In this document: in pieces, positions 1 through 8,881 of the stretch
How the letters are laid out: each line of letters opens with the position of its first letter
Position numbering within the stretch: position 1 is the first letter of the stretch
DNA from: Salinicola aestuarinus
Lineage (GTDB): Bacteria > Pseudomonadota > Gammaproteobacteria > Pseudomonadales > Halomonadaceae
Length of the DNA: 64,000 bases
Assembly (NCBI RefSeq): GCF_003206645.1
Contig: NZ_PZJP01000008.1
Coordinates: 231,512-295,511, forward strand
Direction: 5' to 3'
Translations under genes and position numbers: made by a program
Notes under the pieces: generated by a model
What the model saw: only the letters and a program-made list of their open reading frames with translations
Told to the model about the DNA's origin: nothing
The model's database searches: none

Positions 1-987
1 GATCGGCAGTACCAGGCTGGCGTCATCACGCGGTCGCGTGGCGCTGCGCTTGAATCCTGGATTGAGTGTTTTCAATTCCTCGGCGTCGATGCCCGAGAGT
101 TCAGCCGCCATCGAGAGCGTCAGCGGGCCGGCGGTGTCGACTTTAACAAACTCGGTGCGGTCCGGAATCGACGGCAGAGCGACACCGTAACGCGCCGGGT
201 GGGCGACCACTTCCGACAGCGCCAGCAGTCGCGGCACATAATCCATCGTCTCCGACGGCAAACGAAGGTGCCAGTAGTCGATCGGCTCTCCCCGGTTGGC
301 GGCGGCACGGCGAGCGGCATTCACGGTGCCGGCGCCGGCGTTATAGCCGGCAAGACTCAACAGCATGTTGCCGTCGTACCAACGATCGGCGAGCTGTCGC
401 AGATAGGAGAGCGCGGCATCCGTTGCCGCCAGCACGTCGCGGCGGCCGTCATACCAGTCGGTGCGTTCCAGCCCCATGGCATCGCCGGTACGCGGCATGA
501 ATTGCCAAAGCCCAGTGGCACCGCTGGGGTTGGCGGCCGTGGGATCGTAGCCGCTTTCGATGAACGGCAGCAGGGCGATCTCTCCCGGCATGTCTTTCGC
601 CTCGAGTCGCTTGCTGATCCAGTGAAGCCAGGGACGTGCTTCGAGCGCAACGCGCTCGACGTGATGCGGATGCTCGCGGTACCACTCCAGCCACTCCGCG
701 ACGCGAGGGTTTTCGATCTCGTGAGACAGTGCAAAGTCGTCGCGAAGCCGGCTCCAGGCATCCGGAATGGGCTGCCTCTCCAGAACCAGTTGGGACCAGA
801 AAGTGGCGCTTCGCGGCAGTGCCGACACCGGACCGCCGCTGGCGTCCGGCGAGGCGTGCGTGGCAGCGCCGTCAGTGTCGGCGGCGAGGGGGGCGGCGTG
901 AGCCGCCGCGAAAGTCGGTGTGGCGAGCAAACAAATACCGCTCGCGAGACTCAGCAGGGCCCGATAGCGGCGCAAAGGGAACATCAT
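1..987 (-). CDS. mltD: Membrane-bound lytic murein transglycosylase D (partial, C-terminus outside window)
   Basis: Cleaves the beta-1,4 glycosidic bond of peptidoglycan in the periplasm, forming 1,6-anhydromuropeptides. The reading frame opens at 987 (MMFPLRRYRALL; a second ATG at 984) with a signal peptide of about 26 residues and runs off the window start without a stop. The SLT domain is clear: IESGYDPTAANPSGATG with the catalytic Glu at about residue 144, then LWQFMP and AGYNAGAGTV. LysM repeats expected at the C-terminus would lie outside. It is transcribed with the same polarity as gloB just upstream, the usual mltD-gloB arrangement of gammaproteobacteria. Confidence 0.93.
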   Translation of the reverse strand, partial: MMFPLRRYRALLSLASGICLLATPTFAAAHAAPLAADTDGAATHASPDASGGPVSALPRSATFWSQLVLERQPIPDAWSRLRDDFALSHEIENPRVAEWLEWYREHPHHVERVALEARPWLHWISKRLEAKDMPGEIALLPFIESGYDPTAANPSGATGLWQFMPRTGDAMGLERTDWYDGRRDVLAATDAALSYLRQLADRWYDGNMLLSLAGYNAGAGTVNAARRAAANRGEPIDYWHLRLPSETMDYVPRLLALSEVVAHPARYGVALPSIPDRTEFVKVDTAGPLTLSMAAELSGIDAEELKTLNPGFKRSATRPRDDASLVLPI

Positions 988-1160
988 GAACTCTCTATCT
1001 CTTCCGTACTCGGTTCTGTAGGTCAGTCGTCGGGACGAGCGCCCACGTTTCAGACATGGGTCGATGTAGCAGCTTGTCCTACAGAACGTCAGTCTTGATC
1101 CTACCGGTCCTCGATTCAGCGCTCCCTGCTGTATCGGCGGTCGTGAGGGGCTCGCCCTCT

Positions 1161-1928
1161 TTAAAAGCGGTCCTTCCAGGCCCGCAGCGTTGCGAACGCC
1201 GATGTCTCGTCGCCGCTTTCACCCTGTGACGCCAATGTCTGACGAAGCCCGGGCTGGTCGAGACGCAAGAACGGGTTGATCTGGCGTTCCCGGCCGAGCG
1301 TCGTGGGTAGCGTGGGTCTGCCTGCATCGCGCGCGGCTTCGCATTCGCGTCGATAGTCATCACGAACCGCATTGTCCGGCTCGGCGGCGGCGGCGAAAGC
1401 CAAATTGGACAGTGTGTATTCATGGGCGGCAAATACCTGCGTGTCGCCGTCCAGCGGCGCAAACTTGGCAAGCGATGCCTGCATCTGGGCTGGCGTGCCC
1501 TCGAAGAGCCGACCGCACCCGCCGGAGAACAGCGTATCGCCAGCAAACAGCAGCCCTGGCGTGCCGGCGGCGTGGAAGGCGATATGGTCCAGCGTGTGAC
1601 CGGGGACGGTGTGGACCTCGAAACGCTGGCCCAGAACATGACACTCGTCGTCCTGCCGCATTACCTGCTGGACGCCTTCGATTGCCGGGTTGTCCGGGCC
1701 GTACACCACGGGCGCGTAGCGTTCGACGAGCTCGGCCAGGCCACCGGTATGATCCTGGTGATGATGCGTGATCAACACGGCTTCAAGCGTCGCGTTCTCC
1801 CGCTCGAGCCACTCGACCACCGGACGTGCGTCGCCGGGGTCGACCACCGCGACGTTGGGTGTGGCTTCCTGACGAAGCACCCAGATATAGTTGTCCTGAA
1901 GCGCGGGGATGGGTATGACGGTCAACAT
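1161..1928 (-). CDS. gloB: Hydroxyacylglutathione hydrolase (glyoxalase II)
   Basis: Hydrolyses S-lactoylglutathione to D-lactate and glutathione, the second step of methylglyoxal detoxification, in the cytosol. The 255-residue protein matches the family's length. The metallo-beta-lactamase motif THHHQDH (His55, His57, Asp59, His60) supplies the binuclear metal site, followed by TVPGHTLDH, FAGDTLFSGGCGR and AAHEYTLSN, and by the conserved C-terminal RERQINPFLR substrate-binding segment. It lies between mltD and a divergent methyltransferase gene. Confidence 0.97.
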   Translation of the reverse strand: MLTVIPIPALQDNYIWVLRQEATPNVAVVDPGDARPVVEWLERENATLEAVLITHHHQDHTGGLAELVERYAPVVYGPDNPAIEGVQQVMRQDDECHVLGQRFEVHTVPGHTLDHIAFHAAGTPGLLFAGDTLFSGGCGRLFEGTPAQMQASLAKFAPLDGDTQVFAAHEYTLSNLAFAAAAEPDNAVRDDYRRECEAARDAGRPTLPTTLGRERQINPFLRLDQPGLRQTLASQGESGDETSAFATLRAWKDRF

Positions 1929-2073
1929 AGGATCATCCTCGTTGGGTGAGCGTTCGGCATCATCTCAAGAACATCGATAGCCTGGATGCTACTGGGGATG
2001 GCAAAGTTCGCAGCGATTTCTTGCGCCTTGGCCATCGGGGCCATGACAAGGGCCACGAAAAGCACGTTGCCCT

Positions 2074-3012
2074 ATGAAAAGCCGACAACCTTGGGGAGTT
2101 GAACCGCCCGTGTCAAATACGCCAGTCGCGAGTCATCTCGTCAACGCGGTCCAACAGGGTCGCCGGTTCTGGGAAACGGAGCCCGGCCGTTCGCTATGGT
2201 CCTTGGAACGTGCCTGTCTTGGCCCCCATTGCGAGCAGCGCCGGGGGGCGGTGAGCCTGCAACTGGGTATGGCGGAGTGGATCAGTGACATGTGCCCGGT
2301 TCGCAAGGCGCTTCAATGGGCGCCGGCAGAGTCGCTCGTGCGCGCGCCACAAACGCTGGTTTGCCTGCCCGAGCGCCTGCCGCTCGCCGATGATGCGCTG
2401 GACCTGACCGTCATTCATCATCTACTCGAGGCAGTGGAGAGTCCCCACCGTCTACTGCAGGAAGCCGCCCGCGTGACACGTGCCGATGGCCGGCTGATCA
2501 TCTTTGGCTGGCATCCCCTGGGCATGGCGAGCTTCCCGCCGAACCGGCGTCCCGAGCCCTGGCGGCAAACCTGGCGCACGCCCAGGCGTCTTGGTGACTG
2601 GCTCGCGTTTGTCGACTTCGAGATCGAGCGGGTAGACTACTGCGGCTTCGCTTGGCCGGGACGACGACGCGGCAGCCGGCGCCTGGAAACGCTCGGCAGA
2701 CGCTACAATCTGCCAGTGGCTCAGGCCTACCTGCTGGTTGCCAAGCAGCGGTCTATACCCGTCCAGCCGCTGCGTTTACGCCAGTCAAAACTCGCCGAAG
2801 TCCGCAGCGGCGCCTGGAGTGGACTGGCGCCGCGAGAAGCGACGCGAGTCGCTTCACCGTCCAGCGGGCGTATCGAATCCCCGGGAACGAAACGTCTCGC
2901 GCCGCCGAGCATCGATGGCAACCGACGTGACGACGCCTCGCTCGGTCGGCTTGCCGCGAGATCCGAGCGAGATAGCCGAGGTGTTATCGAACGTGACGCG
3001 ACCGAACGCTGA
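2074..3012 (+). CDS. Class I SAM-dependent methyltransferase (type 11)
   Basis: Predicted S-adenosylmethionine-dependent methyltransferase of unknown substrate. The first ~240 residues carry a degenerate methyltransferase-11 fold: PLADDALDLTVIHHLLE (motif II/III region) and EAARVTRADGRLIIFGWHP. The last ~65 residues are rich in Arg, Ser and Asp, look disordered and are longer than usual for the family. The gene is divergent from gloB and just upstream of rnhA, a conserved neighbourhood in gammaproteobacteria, which suggests a housekeeping role. Substrate not inferable from sequence. Confidence 0.85.
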   Translation: MKSRQPWGVEPPVSNTPVASHLVNAVQQGRRFWETEPGRSLWSLERACLGPHCEQRRGAVSLQLGMAEWISDMCPVRKALQWAPAESLVRAPQTLVCLPERLPLADDALDLTVIHHLLEAVESPHRLLQEAARVTRADGRLIIFGWHPLGMASFPPNRRPEPWRQTWRTPRRLGDWLAFVDFEIERVDYCGFAWPGRRRGSRRLETLGRRYNLPVAQAYLLVAKQRSIPVQPLRLRQSKLAEVRSGAWSGLAPREATRVASPSSGRIESPGTKRLAPPSIDGNRRDDASLGRLAARSERDSRGVIERDATER

Positions 3013-3145
3013 CGCGATGCCCGTATGCCTCGTGGGTCGTCGAGTGTTGCGGTTACGTCATGGCTCACCGACTCGTCCGCCAGGCCTCAATGATCGATTC
3101 ATCGATAGACCGTTCCATTGATAGACCCAGAGAGAGACGCCACTC

Positions 3146-3622
3146 TTGTCAGACCAGTCATTTGAAGACGCCCCCACGCCCAATGTGACCATCTACACCG
3201 ACGGCGGCTGCCGGGGAAATCCAGGCCCGGGCGGCTGGGGCGCGCTGCTTGAAGCGGGCCGACATCGCAAGACCCTCAAGGGGGGCGAGCGTGATACCAC
3301 GAATAACCGGATGGAGTTGACCGCGGCCATTGAAGCGCTTCGCACGCTGGACCGACCGTGCCGGGTCGCGCTATGGACCGATTCCCAATACGTGCGCAAG
3401 GGAATCACCGAGTGGATACATGGCTGGAAGAAGCGGGGCTGGCAGACTGCAGCCAAACAGCCGGTCAAGAACGCCGAGCTCTGGCGTGCGCTGTTGGCCG
3501 AGACCGAGCGGCATAGCGTCGAGTGGCACTGGGTGAAGGGGCATAGCGGCCACGAGGGTAACGAAGCTGCTGACCGCCTGGTGAATGAGGCGATCGATGA
3601 AGTGGTCGCAGCGTCGCGCTGA
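3146..3622 (+). CDS. rnhA: Ribonuclease HI
   Basis: Degrades the RNA strand of RNA-DNA hybrids (R-loops, primers). The 158-residue protein has the four acidic catalytic positions: [17 protein letters not shown] (Asp19), [20 protein letters not shown] and GNEAADRL, plus the WKKRGWQTA basic protrusion and HSGHEGNE His loop. The chosen start is TTG at 3146, preceded by an AGAGAG purine run about 8 bases upstream; no ATG gives a complete N-terminus. It precedes dnaQ as in E. coli, but here in the same orientation. Confidence 0.97.
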   Translation: MSDQSFEDAPTPNVTIYTDGGCRGNPGPGGWGALLEAGRHRKTLKGGERDTTNNRMELTAAIEALRTLDRPCRVALWTDSQYVRKGITEWIHGWKKRGWQTAAKQPVKNAELWRALLAETERHSVEWHWVKGHSGHEGNEAADRLVNEAIDEVVAASR

Positions 3623-3716
3623 CGCGTGTCGCCCCGTCGAGTCCAGCCGGATTCGGCGCTTAGAATGAAAGTCAGCGCCGGCGCCACCCGAAGCGTCGGC
3701 CGCCGAGGAGAGAGTC

Positions 3717-4466
3717 ATGCGCCAGATCGTCATGGATACGGAAACCACGGGTATCGACCCACGCGAAGGCCACCGCATCATCGAGATCGGTGGTATCGAG
3801 CTGGTCAATCGCCGGTTTACCGGGCGAACCTATCATCAGTACGTGAACCCCGAGCGGGAGATCGAGGCCGAAGCCATCGGGATCCACGGCATCACCAACG
3901 AGCGCGTCGCTGACGAGCCCGTTTTTGCCAAGATTGCCGATGAGCTCTGGGAGTTCATGCGGGGTGCCCAGCTGGTCATCCATAATGCCCCATTCGACGT
4001 GGGGTTTTTCGATCACGAATTTCGATTACTGAATCGCGCACGCGGTGAACCGGTCATCGGCCCGGTTGCCGATCACTGTGACGTCCTCGACACGCTGACG
4101 ATGGCGCGTCGAATGCACCCGGGCCAGCGCAATAGTCTGGATGCCCTCTGTAAGCGCTATGCCGTCGACAATGGTCAGCGCGTGCTACATGGGGCGCTGC
4201 TGGACTCCGAGATTCTCGCCGACGTGTATCTGGCGATGACCGGTGGGCAGACGGCGTTGTCGCTCGCCGGACAGGAGGATAACGGCGCCCAGCAGAGCGG
4301 TGACAAGCGGGGTGGCGTTCAGCGACTCGATCGTGCTGCGACGCCCCTGGTTGTCGCTCGCCCGAGCGAGGCTGAGTGGGAGGACCACCGCCGTCGTCTC
4401 GATCAGATCCGTGAGTCCGCGGGTCAGTGTCACTGGGATGCAATGTCGCAGAAGGACACGCTTTGA
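3717..4466 (+). CDS. dnaQ: DNA polymerase III epsilon subunit (3'-5' proofreading exonuclease)
   Basis: Proofreading exonuclease of the replicative polymerase. Exo I motif MDTETTG (Asp7, Glu9), Exo II VIHNAPFDVGFFDHEF and Exo III HGALLDSEILADVYL are intact. About 60 C-terminal residues form the linker and alpha-binding tail. GAGGAGAG just before the ATG is a strong ribosome binding site. The stop overlaps the next gene's start by one base (TGATG), so nudC is probably translationally coupled. Confidence 0.97.
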   Translation: MRQIVMDTETTGIDPREGHRIIEIGGIELVNRRFTGRTYHQYVNPEREIEAEAIGIHGITNERVADEPVFAKIADELWEFMRGAQLVIHNAPFDVGFFDHEFRLLNRARGEPVIGPVADHCDVLDTLTMARRMHPGQRNSLDALCKRYAVDNGQRVLHGALLDSEILADVYLAMTGGQTALSLAGQEDNGAQQSGDKRGGVQRLDRAATPLVVARPSEAEWEDHRRRLDQIRESAGQCHWDAMSQKDTL

Positions 4467-5254
4467 TGTTTCGCCGTGACATGCCGCCGGAGGCGACCCC
4501 AGGGGGGTGGCTCATCCGCATGAACGATGAGGGCGTGGCGCCTGACGCTGCCGGGGACGGTTTTCTCGACTACGTCGATACCTGGCCCCATGGGGCACTG
4601 CGACTCGGCTACTGGCAAGACGAACCCGTGGCGGTGAGTCCGGAAACGGGCGGCGCCGAGGAGGGCATGGCCTCCTGGCCAGCAGCGAGAGAGTGGCTGG
4701 CGATGACCTCGGCAGGACACGGCGAGCTACTCGCCACCGCGCTTCAGGTCGTCCGCTGGGCCAGAGATCATCGCTTCTGCGGTCGCTGCGGTCATGAAAC
4801 CCGCCGCCTGATGCACGAGTTCGCGATGCAGTGCGATCACTGCAGCCTGCGCGGCTATCCTCGGATCTCGCCGTGCATCATTACGCTGGTGACCTTCGGG
4901 CGAGAGATGCTGCTGGCGCGTAGCCCGCGCTTTCCGCCGCGACGTTACTCGACGCTGGCCGGATTCATTGAACCCGGCGAAGCCGTGGAAGCGGCAATCC
5001 GGCGAGAGGTCATGGAAGAGGTGGGGGTCGACGTTGGTCGGGTCAGCTTTTTCAAAAGCCAGTCCTGGCCATTCCCTCACTCGCTGATGATGGGTTTTTT
5101 CGCCGAAGCGACGAGCCGACGCATTCATATCGACGGGGTAGAGATTGCCGACGCCGCCTGGTTTACGCCGGAGCGGGTGCCGGAGCTGCCGCCGATCTAC
5201 TCGATCTCGCGTCAGCTGATCGAGACGCACCGTAGCGCCGTCGCGACACGCTAG
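4466..5254 (+). CDS. nudC: NAD(+)/NADH diphosphatase
   Basis: Nudix hydrolase that splits NADH to NMNH and AMP; in E. coli the enzyme also removes NAD caps from RNA. A zinc ribbon FCGRCGHETRR...CDHC is followed by the Nudix box GFIEPGEAVEAAIRREVMEEVGV-type signature and the diagnostic NudC motif SQSWPFPHSLMMGF. I place the start at ATG 4466 (MFRRDMPPEA), overlapping the dnaQ stop by one base; an in-frame upstream GTG at 4427 would add 13 residues inside dnaQ and has no reason to be used. Length 262 residues fits the family. Confidence 0.95.
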   Translation: MFRRDMPPEATPGGWLIRMNDEGVAPDAAGDGFLDYVDTWPHGALRLGYWQDEPVAVSPETGGAEEGMASWPAAREWLAMTSAGHGELLATALQVVRWARDHRFCGRCGHETRRLMHEFAMQCDHCSLRGYPRISPCIITLVTFGREMLLARSPRFPPRRYSTLAGFIEPGEAVEAAIRREVMEEVGVDVGRVSFFKSQSWPFPHSLMMGFFAEATSRRIHIDGVEIADAAWFTPERVPELPPIYSISRQLIETHRSAVATR

Positions 5255-5268
5255 TCTTGCGCCCAGCC

Positions 5269-5592
5269 TCAGGCCGTGCGGGATTTGCCGAAAAGCTTGG
5301 GCAGGCGGCTGGCAAGGCCGATGTCACCCTTGACCTTGACGCGGCCGCTGAGCAGCGCCTGCATGGCGTTGAGCTCTTTCTTGACCAGTTTCATCAGCGA
5401 GGCGGTGTCGCTGGCAATGGTCACGCTGGGATCGGTGTGGGTGCCCGGGCAGATATCCAGCGAACCGTGGTCGATCGTCACGTAGTAATCCTCCACGTCG
5501 CTGAGCTCGAACTGATACACCGCGACGAGATCGCCCGCGGCGGCGGGGTCGAATCGGGCATGCAGTCTGTCGATAAGTTGTTCGTCGTCCAT
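5269..5592 (-). CDS. SCP2 sterol-binding domain protein
   Basis: Small (107-residue) protein made of a single SCP2-like fold: YQFELSDVEDYYVTIDHG, then ASDTASLMKLVKKELNAMQALLSGRVKVKGDIGLASRLPKLF, which is the typical core and lipid-cavity region. In bacteria such stand-alone domains are thought to bind lipids or CoA esters; the ligand here is unknown. It is convergent with nudC and divergent from sohB, a common gammaproteobacterial arrangement. Confidence 0.9.
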   Translation of the reverse strand: MDDEQLIDRLHARFDPAAAGDLVAVYQFELSDVEDYYVTIDHGSLDICPGTHTDPSVTIASDTASLMKLVKKELNAMQALLSGRVKVKGDIGLASRLPKLFGKSRTA

Positions 5593-5712
5593 CGAGAGTC
5601 TCCGCGTTGAAGTTGAGCAAGCAAATCATTGCCTCGGACGGGATGCAACCGTCAGGGAATTGCCACTAGCGGAATGCACAAGGGAATCCGATGAGACCCG
5701 AAGGAGAAGCCT

Positions 5713-6765
5713 GTGAGTGAATGGCTGGCCGACTATGGCCTGTTTCTGGCAAAGACCGCGACGCTGGTGATTGCCCTGGGCGTCGTGCTCGGGCTGCTGG
5801 CCCTCGGGCGTCGAAAGCGCGAGTCCGGGAGCGACGCGACGCTCGAGATCAGTGAGCTCGATGAGCGGTTCGCCAAGCGGCGCCGTCAGCTAAGCCTGGC
5901 AGCCGAGCCCAGGCACCGGCGACGCGCCGTCGCCAAGGCGATGCGCCGGACGCTCAAGGCGGAGCGCAAGGCACCGAGGCAGCAAGATAGCGCGAGCGCG
6001 GCATCTCGAGTCTGGGTGCTCGACTTCGAGGGGGACCTCAAAGCCACCGGGACCTCGGCGCTTGCCGAGCTGGTGACGCTTCTGATCGGGGAAGCCCGCG
6101 AAGGCGACGAGGTGGTCATGCGCCTGCAGTCCGGTGGTGGGTTAGTGCATAGCTATGGACTCGCCGCCGCGCAACTGGATCGACTACGCGACGCAGGTCT
6201 CTCGCTGACCGTCTGCGTCGACAAGGTCGCCGCCAGCGGTGGCTACATGATGGCATGCTGCGCCAACCGCCTGATCGCGGCACCGTTTGCGGTGATCGGT
6301 TCGATCGGTGTGGTAGCGCAAATTCCCAACTTCCACCGTCTACTCAAGAAGAACGATGTCGACGTCGAACTGCTGACCGCCGGTCGCTACAAGCGCACTT
6401 TGACCGTGCTCGGCGAGAACGACGAAGCCGGTCGCGAGAAATTTCGCGAGGACCTCGAGTCGACCCACGAGCTCTTCAAGCACTACGTCCAGGCAAGACG
6501 TCCGACCCTCGACATCGAGCAAGTCGCGACCGGCGAAATCTGGTACGGCAGTGAGGCGCTCGGCGCCGGCCTGATCGACGCCATTGGCACGAGTGATGCC
6601 TACCTGGCAGACAAGTTGGACGCGCGCAGTCGAGTGTTAAAGGTATCGCTCAAGACCCGCCGCGGGATGCTGGGCCGATTCACCAAAAGCGCCGAGGGGA
6701 GCGTCGAACGGGGCCTCGACCGAATGATCGAACGGGTGGACGACCTGCGCTGGCAGCGGCGCTGA
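5713..6765 (+). CDS. sohB: Inner-membrane serine protease SohB (S49 family)
   Basis: Membrane-anchored signal-peptide-peptidase-like protease. One transmembrane helix (about residues 8-32) is followed by a basic, charged region and an S49 domain. The catalytic Ser-Lys dyad is visible as VAASGGYMMA (Ser175) and GRYKRTLT (Lys227). Start is GTG 5713 after AAGGAG. Length of 350 residues equals that of E. coli SohB, and the SCP2 gene lies divergently upstream. Confidence 0.94.
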   Translation: MSEWLADYGLFLAKTATLVIALGVVLGLLALGRRKRESGSDATLEISELDERFAKRRRQLSLAAEPRHRRRAVAKAMRRTLKAERKAPRQQDSASAASRVWVLDFEGDLKATGTSALAELVTLLIGEAREGDEVVMRLQSGGGLVHSYGLAAAQLDRLRDAGLSLTVCVDKVAASGGYMMACCANRLIAAPFAVIGSIGVVAQIPNFHRLLKKNDVDVELLTAGRYKRTLTVLGENDEAGREKFREDLESTHELFKHYVQARRPTLDIEQVATGEIWYGSEALGAGLIDAIGTSDAYLADKLDARSRVLKVSLKTRRGMLGRFTKSAEGSVERGLDRMIERVDDLRWQRR

Positions 6766-6800
6766 ATTCCCTGTTAGACGCCGCCGCTAGTGATGGGCTT

Positions 6801-7112
6801 TCAATGCGGCAAGGTGGCAAGGGCGGCGATGACGTGCCAGGCCGCGTTGCCTTTTAACGAGTAGTAGATGGTCTGAGCACTTCGCCGTGTTTCGACCAGT
6901 GTTTCGTGTCGCAGTACGGCGAGATGCTGCGACAGGGCGGACTGACTCATTCCCAATCGCCGGTTGATCTGCGTGACGCACTGCTCGCCCTCGATCAGTA
7001 GGCAGAGAATCCGCAGCCGACTCTCGTTGGCCATCGCCTTAAGCAGCGCTGTGGTGGGTGCCATTTGGGCTTCGGTCAATAGGGTAGGGGAGTTGGAGCG
7101 CGTAGGGGCCAT
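6801..7112 (-). CDS. ArsR/BigR-type transcriptional repressor
   Basis: Winged-helix regulator of 103 residues: LLKAMANESRLRILCLLIEGE, recognition helix MSQSALSQHLAVLRH and wing TRRSAQTIYYSLK. It most resembles the BigR/SqrR branch of ArsR proteins, which sense sulfide by a disulfide or polysulfide bridge. The N-terminal Cys (ILC, Cys37) is present together with Cys45, but the usual second Cys near the C-terminus is absent, so the signal is uncertain. A perfect operator-like palindrome lies 76 bases upstream of the start, suggesting autoregulation. Confidence 0.85.
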   Translation of the reverse strand: MAPTRSNSPTLLTEAQMAPTTALLKAMANESRLRILCLLIEGEQCVTQINRRLGMSQSALSQHLAVLRHETLVETRRSAQTIYYSLKGNAAWHVIAALATLPH

Positions 7113-7187
7113 GATCTTCTACTGCATCCGCTGACGGCGGAGTTCCGGCGCTGAACGTTCTGTTGCAGGCCACGGCATCCTAGCTAA

Positions 7188-7204
7188 TGTAACTTAGAGT
7201 TACA
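7188..7204. promoter_or_regulatory. Operator-like palindrome for the ArsR-type repressor
   Basis: TGTAAC-TTAGA-GTTACA: two perfect 6-base arms around a 5-base spacer, in the intergenic space between the divergent arsR-like gene and yhhQ. Size, AT-content and position fit an ArsR-family binding site. It could control one or both genes. The assignment is an inference from position and symmetry. Confidence 0.6.
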
Positions 7205-7225
7205 AACATTTTAGGCGTTTCTCGA

Positions 7226-7254
7226 TGGAGAATTCGACCTCAACTCTTTATAAT
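7226..7254 (+). promoter_or_regulatory. Candidate sigma-70 promoter for yhhQ
   Basis: A consensus -10 box TATAAT lies at 7249-7254, with a weak -35-like TGGAGA 17 bases upstream. It is 78 bases ahead of the yhhQ start and 22 bases past the ArsR-type palindrome. Confidence 0.45.
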
Positions 7255-7331
7255 CCGCGCCCGCTTCAACCTCCGTCCTTCGAGGGTTCCCTTACCCCTC
7301 GGCCAGCCACGGCACACGAAAAAGGTTCGAC

Positions 7332-8006
7332 ATGCTCAAGCTCGATGATCGCCAAATCCGCCACGCCTTGTGGTGGTTGATCACTTTTCACGTCGTCATC
7401 ATTACGGCGAGCAATTATCTGGTGCAGCTACCATTCACGCTCTGGGGGCTACATACCACCTGGGGCGCCTTCAGCTTTCCCTTCATCTTTCTGGCCACCG
7501 ACCTGACAGTGCGCCTGTTCGGTAAATCGTCGGCACGGCGGCTGATTGCCGGCGTGATGTTGCCGGCACTGCTCGTCTCCTATGTCATTTCGGTGCTGTT
7601 CCAGCAGGGGCAGTTCCAGGGACTTGAGGCGCTGGGGAGCTGGAACCTGTTCGTCGGCCGAATAGCGCTGGCCAGCTTCATGGCCTATGTCCTCGGCCAG
7701 CTGCTCGACATTCATGTCTTCGACCGCCTGCGACGACTGCGGGCCTGGTGGGTGGCGCCGACGCTCTCGACGATCCTCGGCAATCTGGCGGATACCTTCG
7801 CCTTCTTCTCCATCGCCTTCTGGCAAGGGCCGGATGCCTTCATGCGAGAGCACTGGGTCGGCATCGCCTGGTTCGACTATGGCGTCAAGTTGGCGATCAG
7901 TCTGGCGTTCTTTCTGCCGCTTTACGGCGTGCTGCTGGCGTGGCTCAGTCGGCGACTGTTCACTGAGCGGATAGAGGGTTTGCCGGGGAGAGCCTCGCGT
8001 TCCTGA
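7332..8006 (+). CDS. yhhQ: Queuosine-precursor transporter (YhhQ family)
   Basis: Inner-membrane protein of the VUT/YhhQ family, which in E. coli imports the queuosine precursors preQ0 and preQ1 for tRNA modification. About six hydrophobic helices are visible. Family marks include TTWGAFSFPFIFLATDLTVRLFG and LGNLADTFAFFSIAFW. Length of 224 residues matches YhhQ. I looked for a preQ1 riboswitch upstream and found no convincing consensus. Confidence 0.9.
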   Translation: MLKLDDRQIRHALWWLITFHVVIITASNYLVQLPFTLWGLHTTWGAFSFPFIFLATDLTVRLFGKSSARRLIAGVMLPALLVSYVISVLFQQGQFQGLEALGSWNLFVGRIALASFMAYVLGQLLDIHVFDRLRRLRAWWVAPTLSTILGNLADTFAFFSIAFWQGPDAFMREHWVGIAWFDYGVKLAISLAFFLPLYGVLLAWLSRRLFTERIEGLPGRASRS

Positions 8007-8082
8007 CATCGCCCTGCGACGGGTCTGATATCCTTGCCGCCACGGACGTTAGAACGACGTTAGAACGACGAGGAGAACGGAT

Positions 8083-8874
8083 TTGCGACTTCACGCCACC
8101 GACACTGCCGATTCCACCGAAATGCCCTCTGGCACGACGCCTCTGGTCATTCTTCACGGGCTCATGGGTAGCGCCGACAATTGGCGTTCTCACATCAAAC
8201 AGTGGCAGGCCAGGCAGCGTGTGGTCGCCGTGGACCTGCGCAACCATGGCCGTTCCCCGCATGGCCGTGGCATGAGCTATGAGGCCATGGCCAATGATGT
8301 GCTCGAGCTACTGGCGTCGCTCGGTCTCGAGCGTGTGAATCTTTTAGGACATTCGATGGGCGGCAAGGTCGCGATGACGCTCGCGCGGCTGCAGCCGGGG
8401 CGGGTGGCGCATCTGGTCGTTGCGGACATCGCGCCGGTCGCCTACGAACATGGGCATGACGAGGTTTTCGAGGCGATGCGACGCGTCGAGGCCGGGTCGC
8501 CGACCTCTCGAAGCGAGGCAAATACGCTGATGTCGGAGGTGATCGAATCGACTCCGACGCGTCAGTTCCTCGCCACCAACCTGATTAAAGGTGACGACGG
8601 CATCATGACGTGGCGGGTCGGGCTTGACGAGATCGAGGCGGGCTATGCAGATATCATCGCGCCACCGGGCGGCAACGAGACGTTCGACGGGCCTTCACTA
8701 GTGATTCGCGGGGGCGCATCGTCCTACGTGCAAGACGCTCACCGCGAGGCCATCGAGGCGGTACTGACCGATGTCACCCTCGAGACGCTTGAAGGCGCTG
8801 GCCACTGGTTACACGCCGAGCAGCCCGAGGCATTTCGTGAACGCATCGACCACTTCCTCCAGTCTTCAGCCTGA
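8083..8874 (+). CDS. ybfF: Alpha/beta-fold esterase (YbfF family)
   Basis: Cytosolic carboxylesterase or thioesterase of the YbfF type. Motifs are LVILHGLMGSADNW (oxyanion loop), DLRNHGRSPH, the nucleophile elbow GHSMGG (Ser91) and a C-terminal GAGHWLHAEQPEAF (catalytic His). Start is TTG 8083 with GAGGAG about 8 bases upstream. Physiological substrate unknown. It is convergent with cho, with only 7 bases between the stops. Confidence 0.9.
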   Translation: MRLHATDTADSTEMPSGTTPLVILHGLMGSADNWRSHIKQWQARQRVVAVDLRNHGRSPHGRGMSYEAMANDVLELLASLGLERVNLLGHSMGGKVAMTLARLQPGRVAHLVVADIAPVAYEHGHDEVFEAMRRVEAGSPTSRSEANTLMSEVIESTPTRQFLATNLIKGDDGIMTWRVGLDEIEAGYADIIAPPGGNETFDGPSLVIRGGASSYVQDAHREAIEAVLTDVTLETLEGAGHWLHAEQPEAFRERIDHFLQSSA

Positions 8875-8881
8875 AAAACCG

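Noticed and set aside
7256..7331. preQ1 riboswitch in the yhhQ leader
   Set aside because: A short CCTC/GAGG hairpin exists, but conserved loop and tail bases of preQ1 classes could not be matched.
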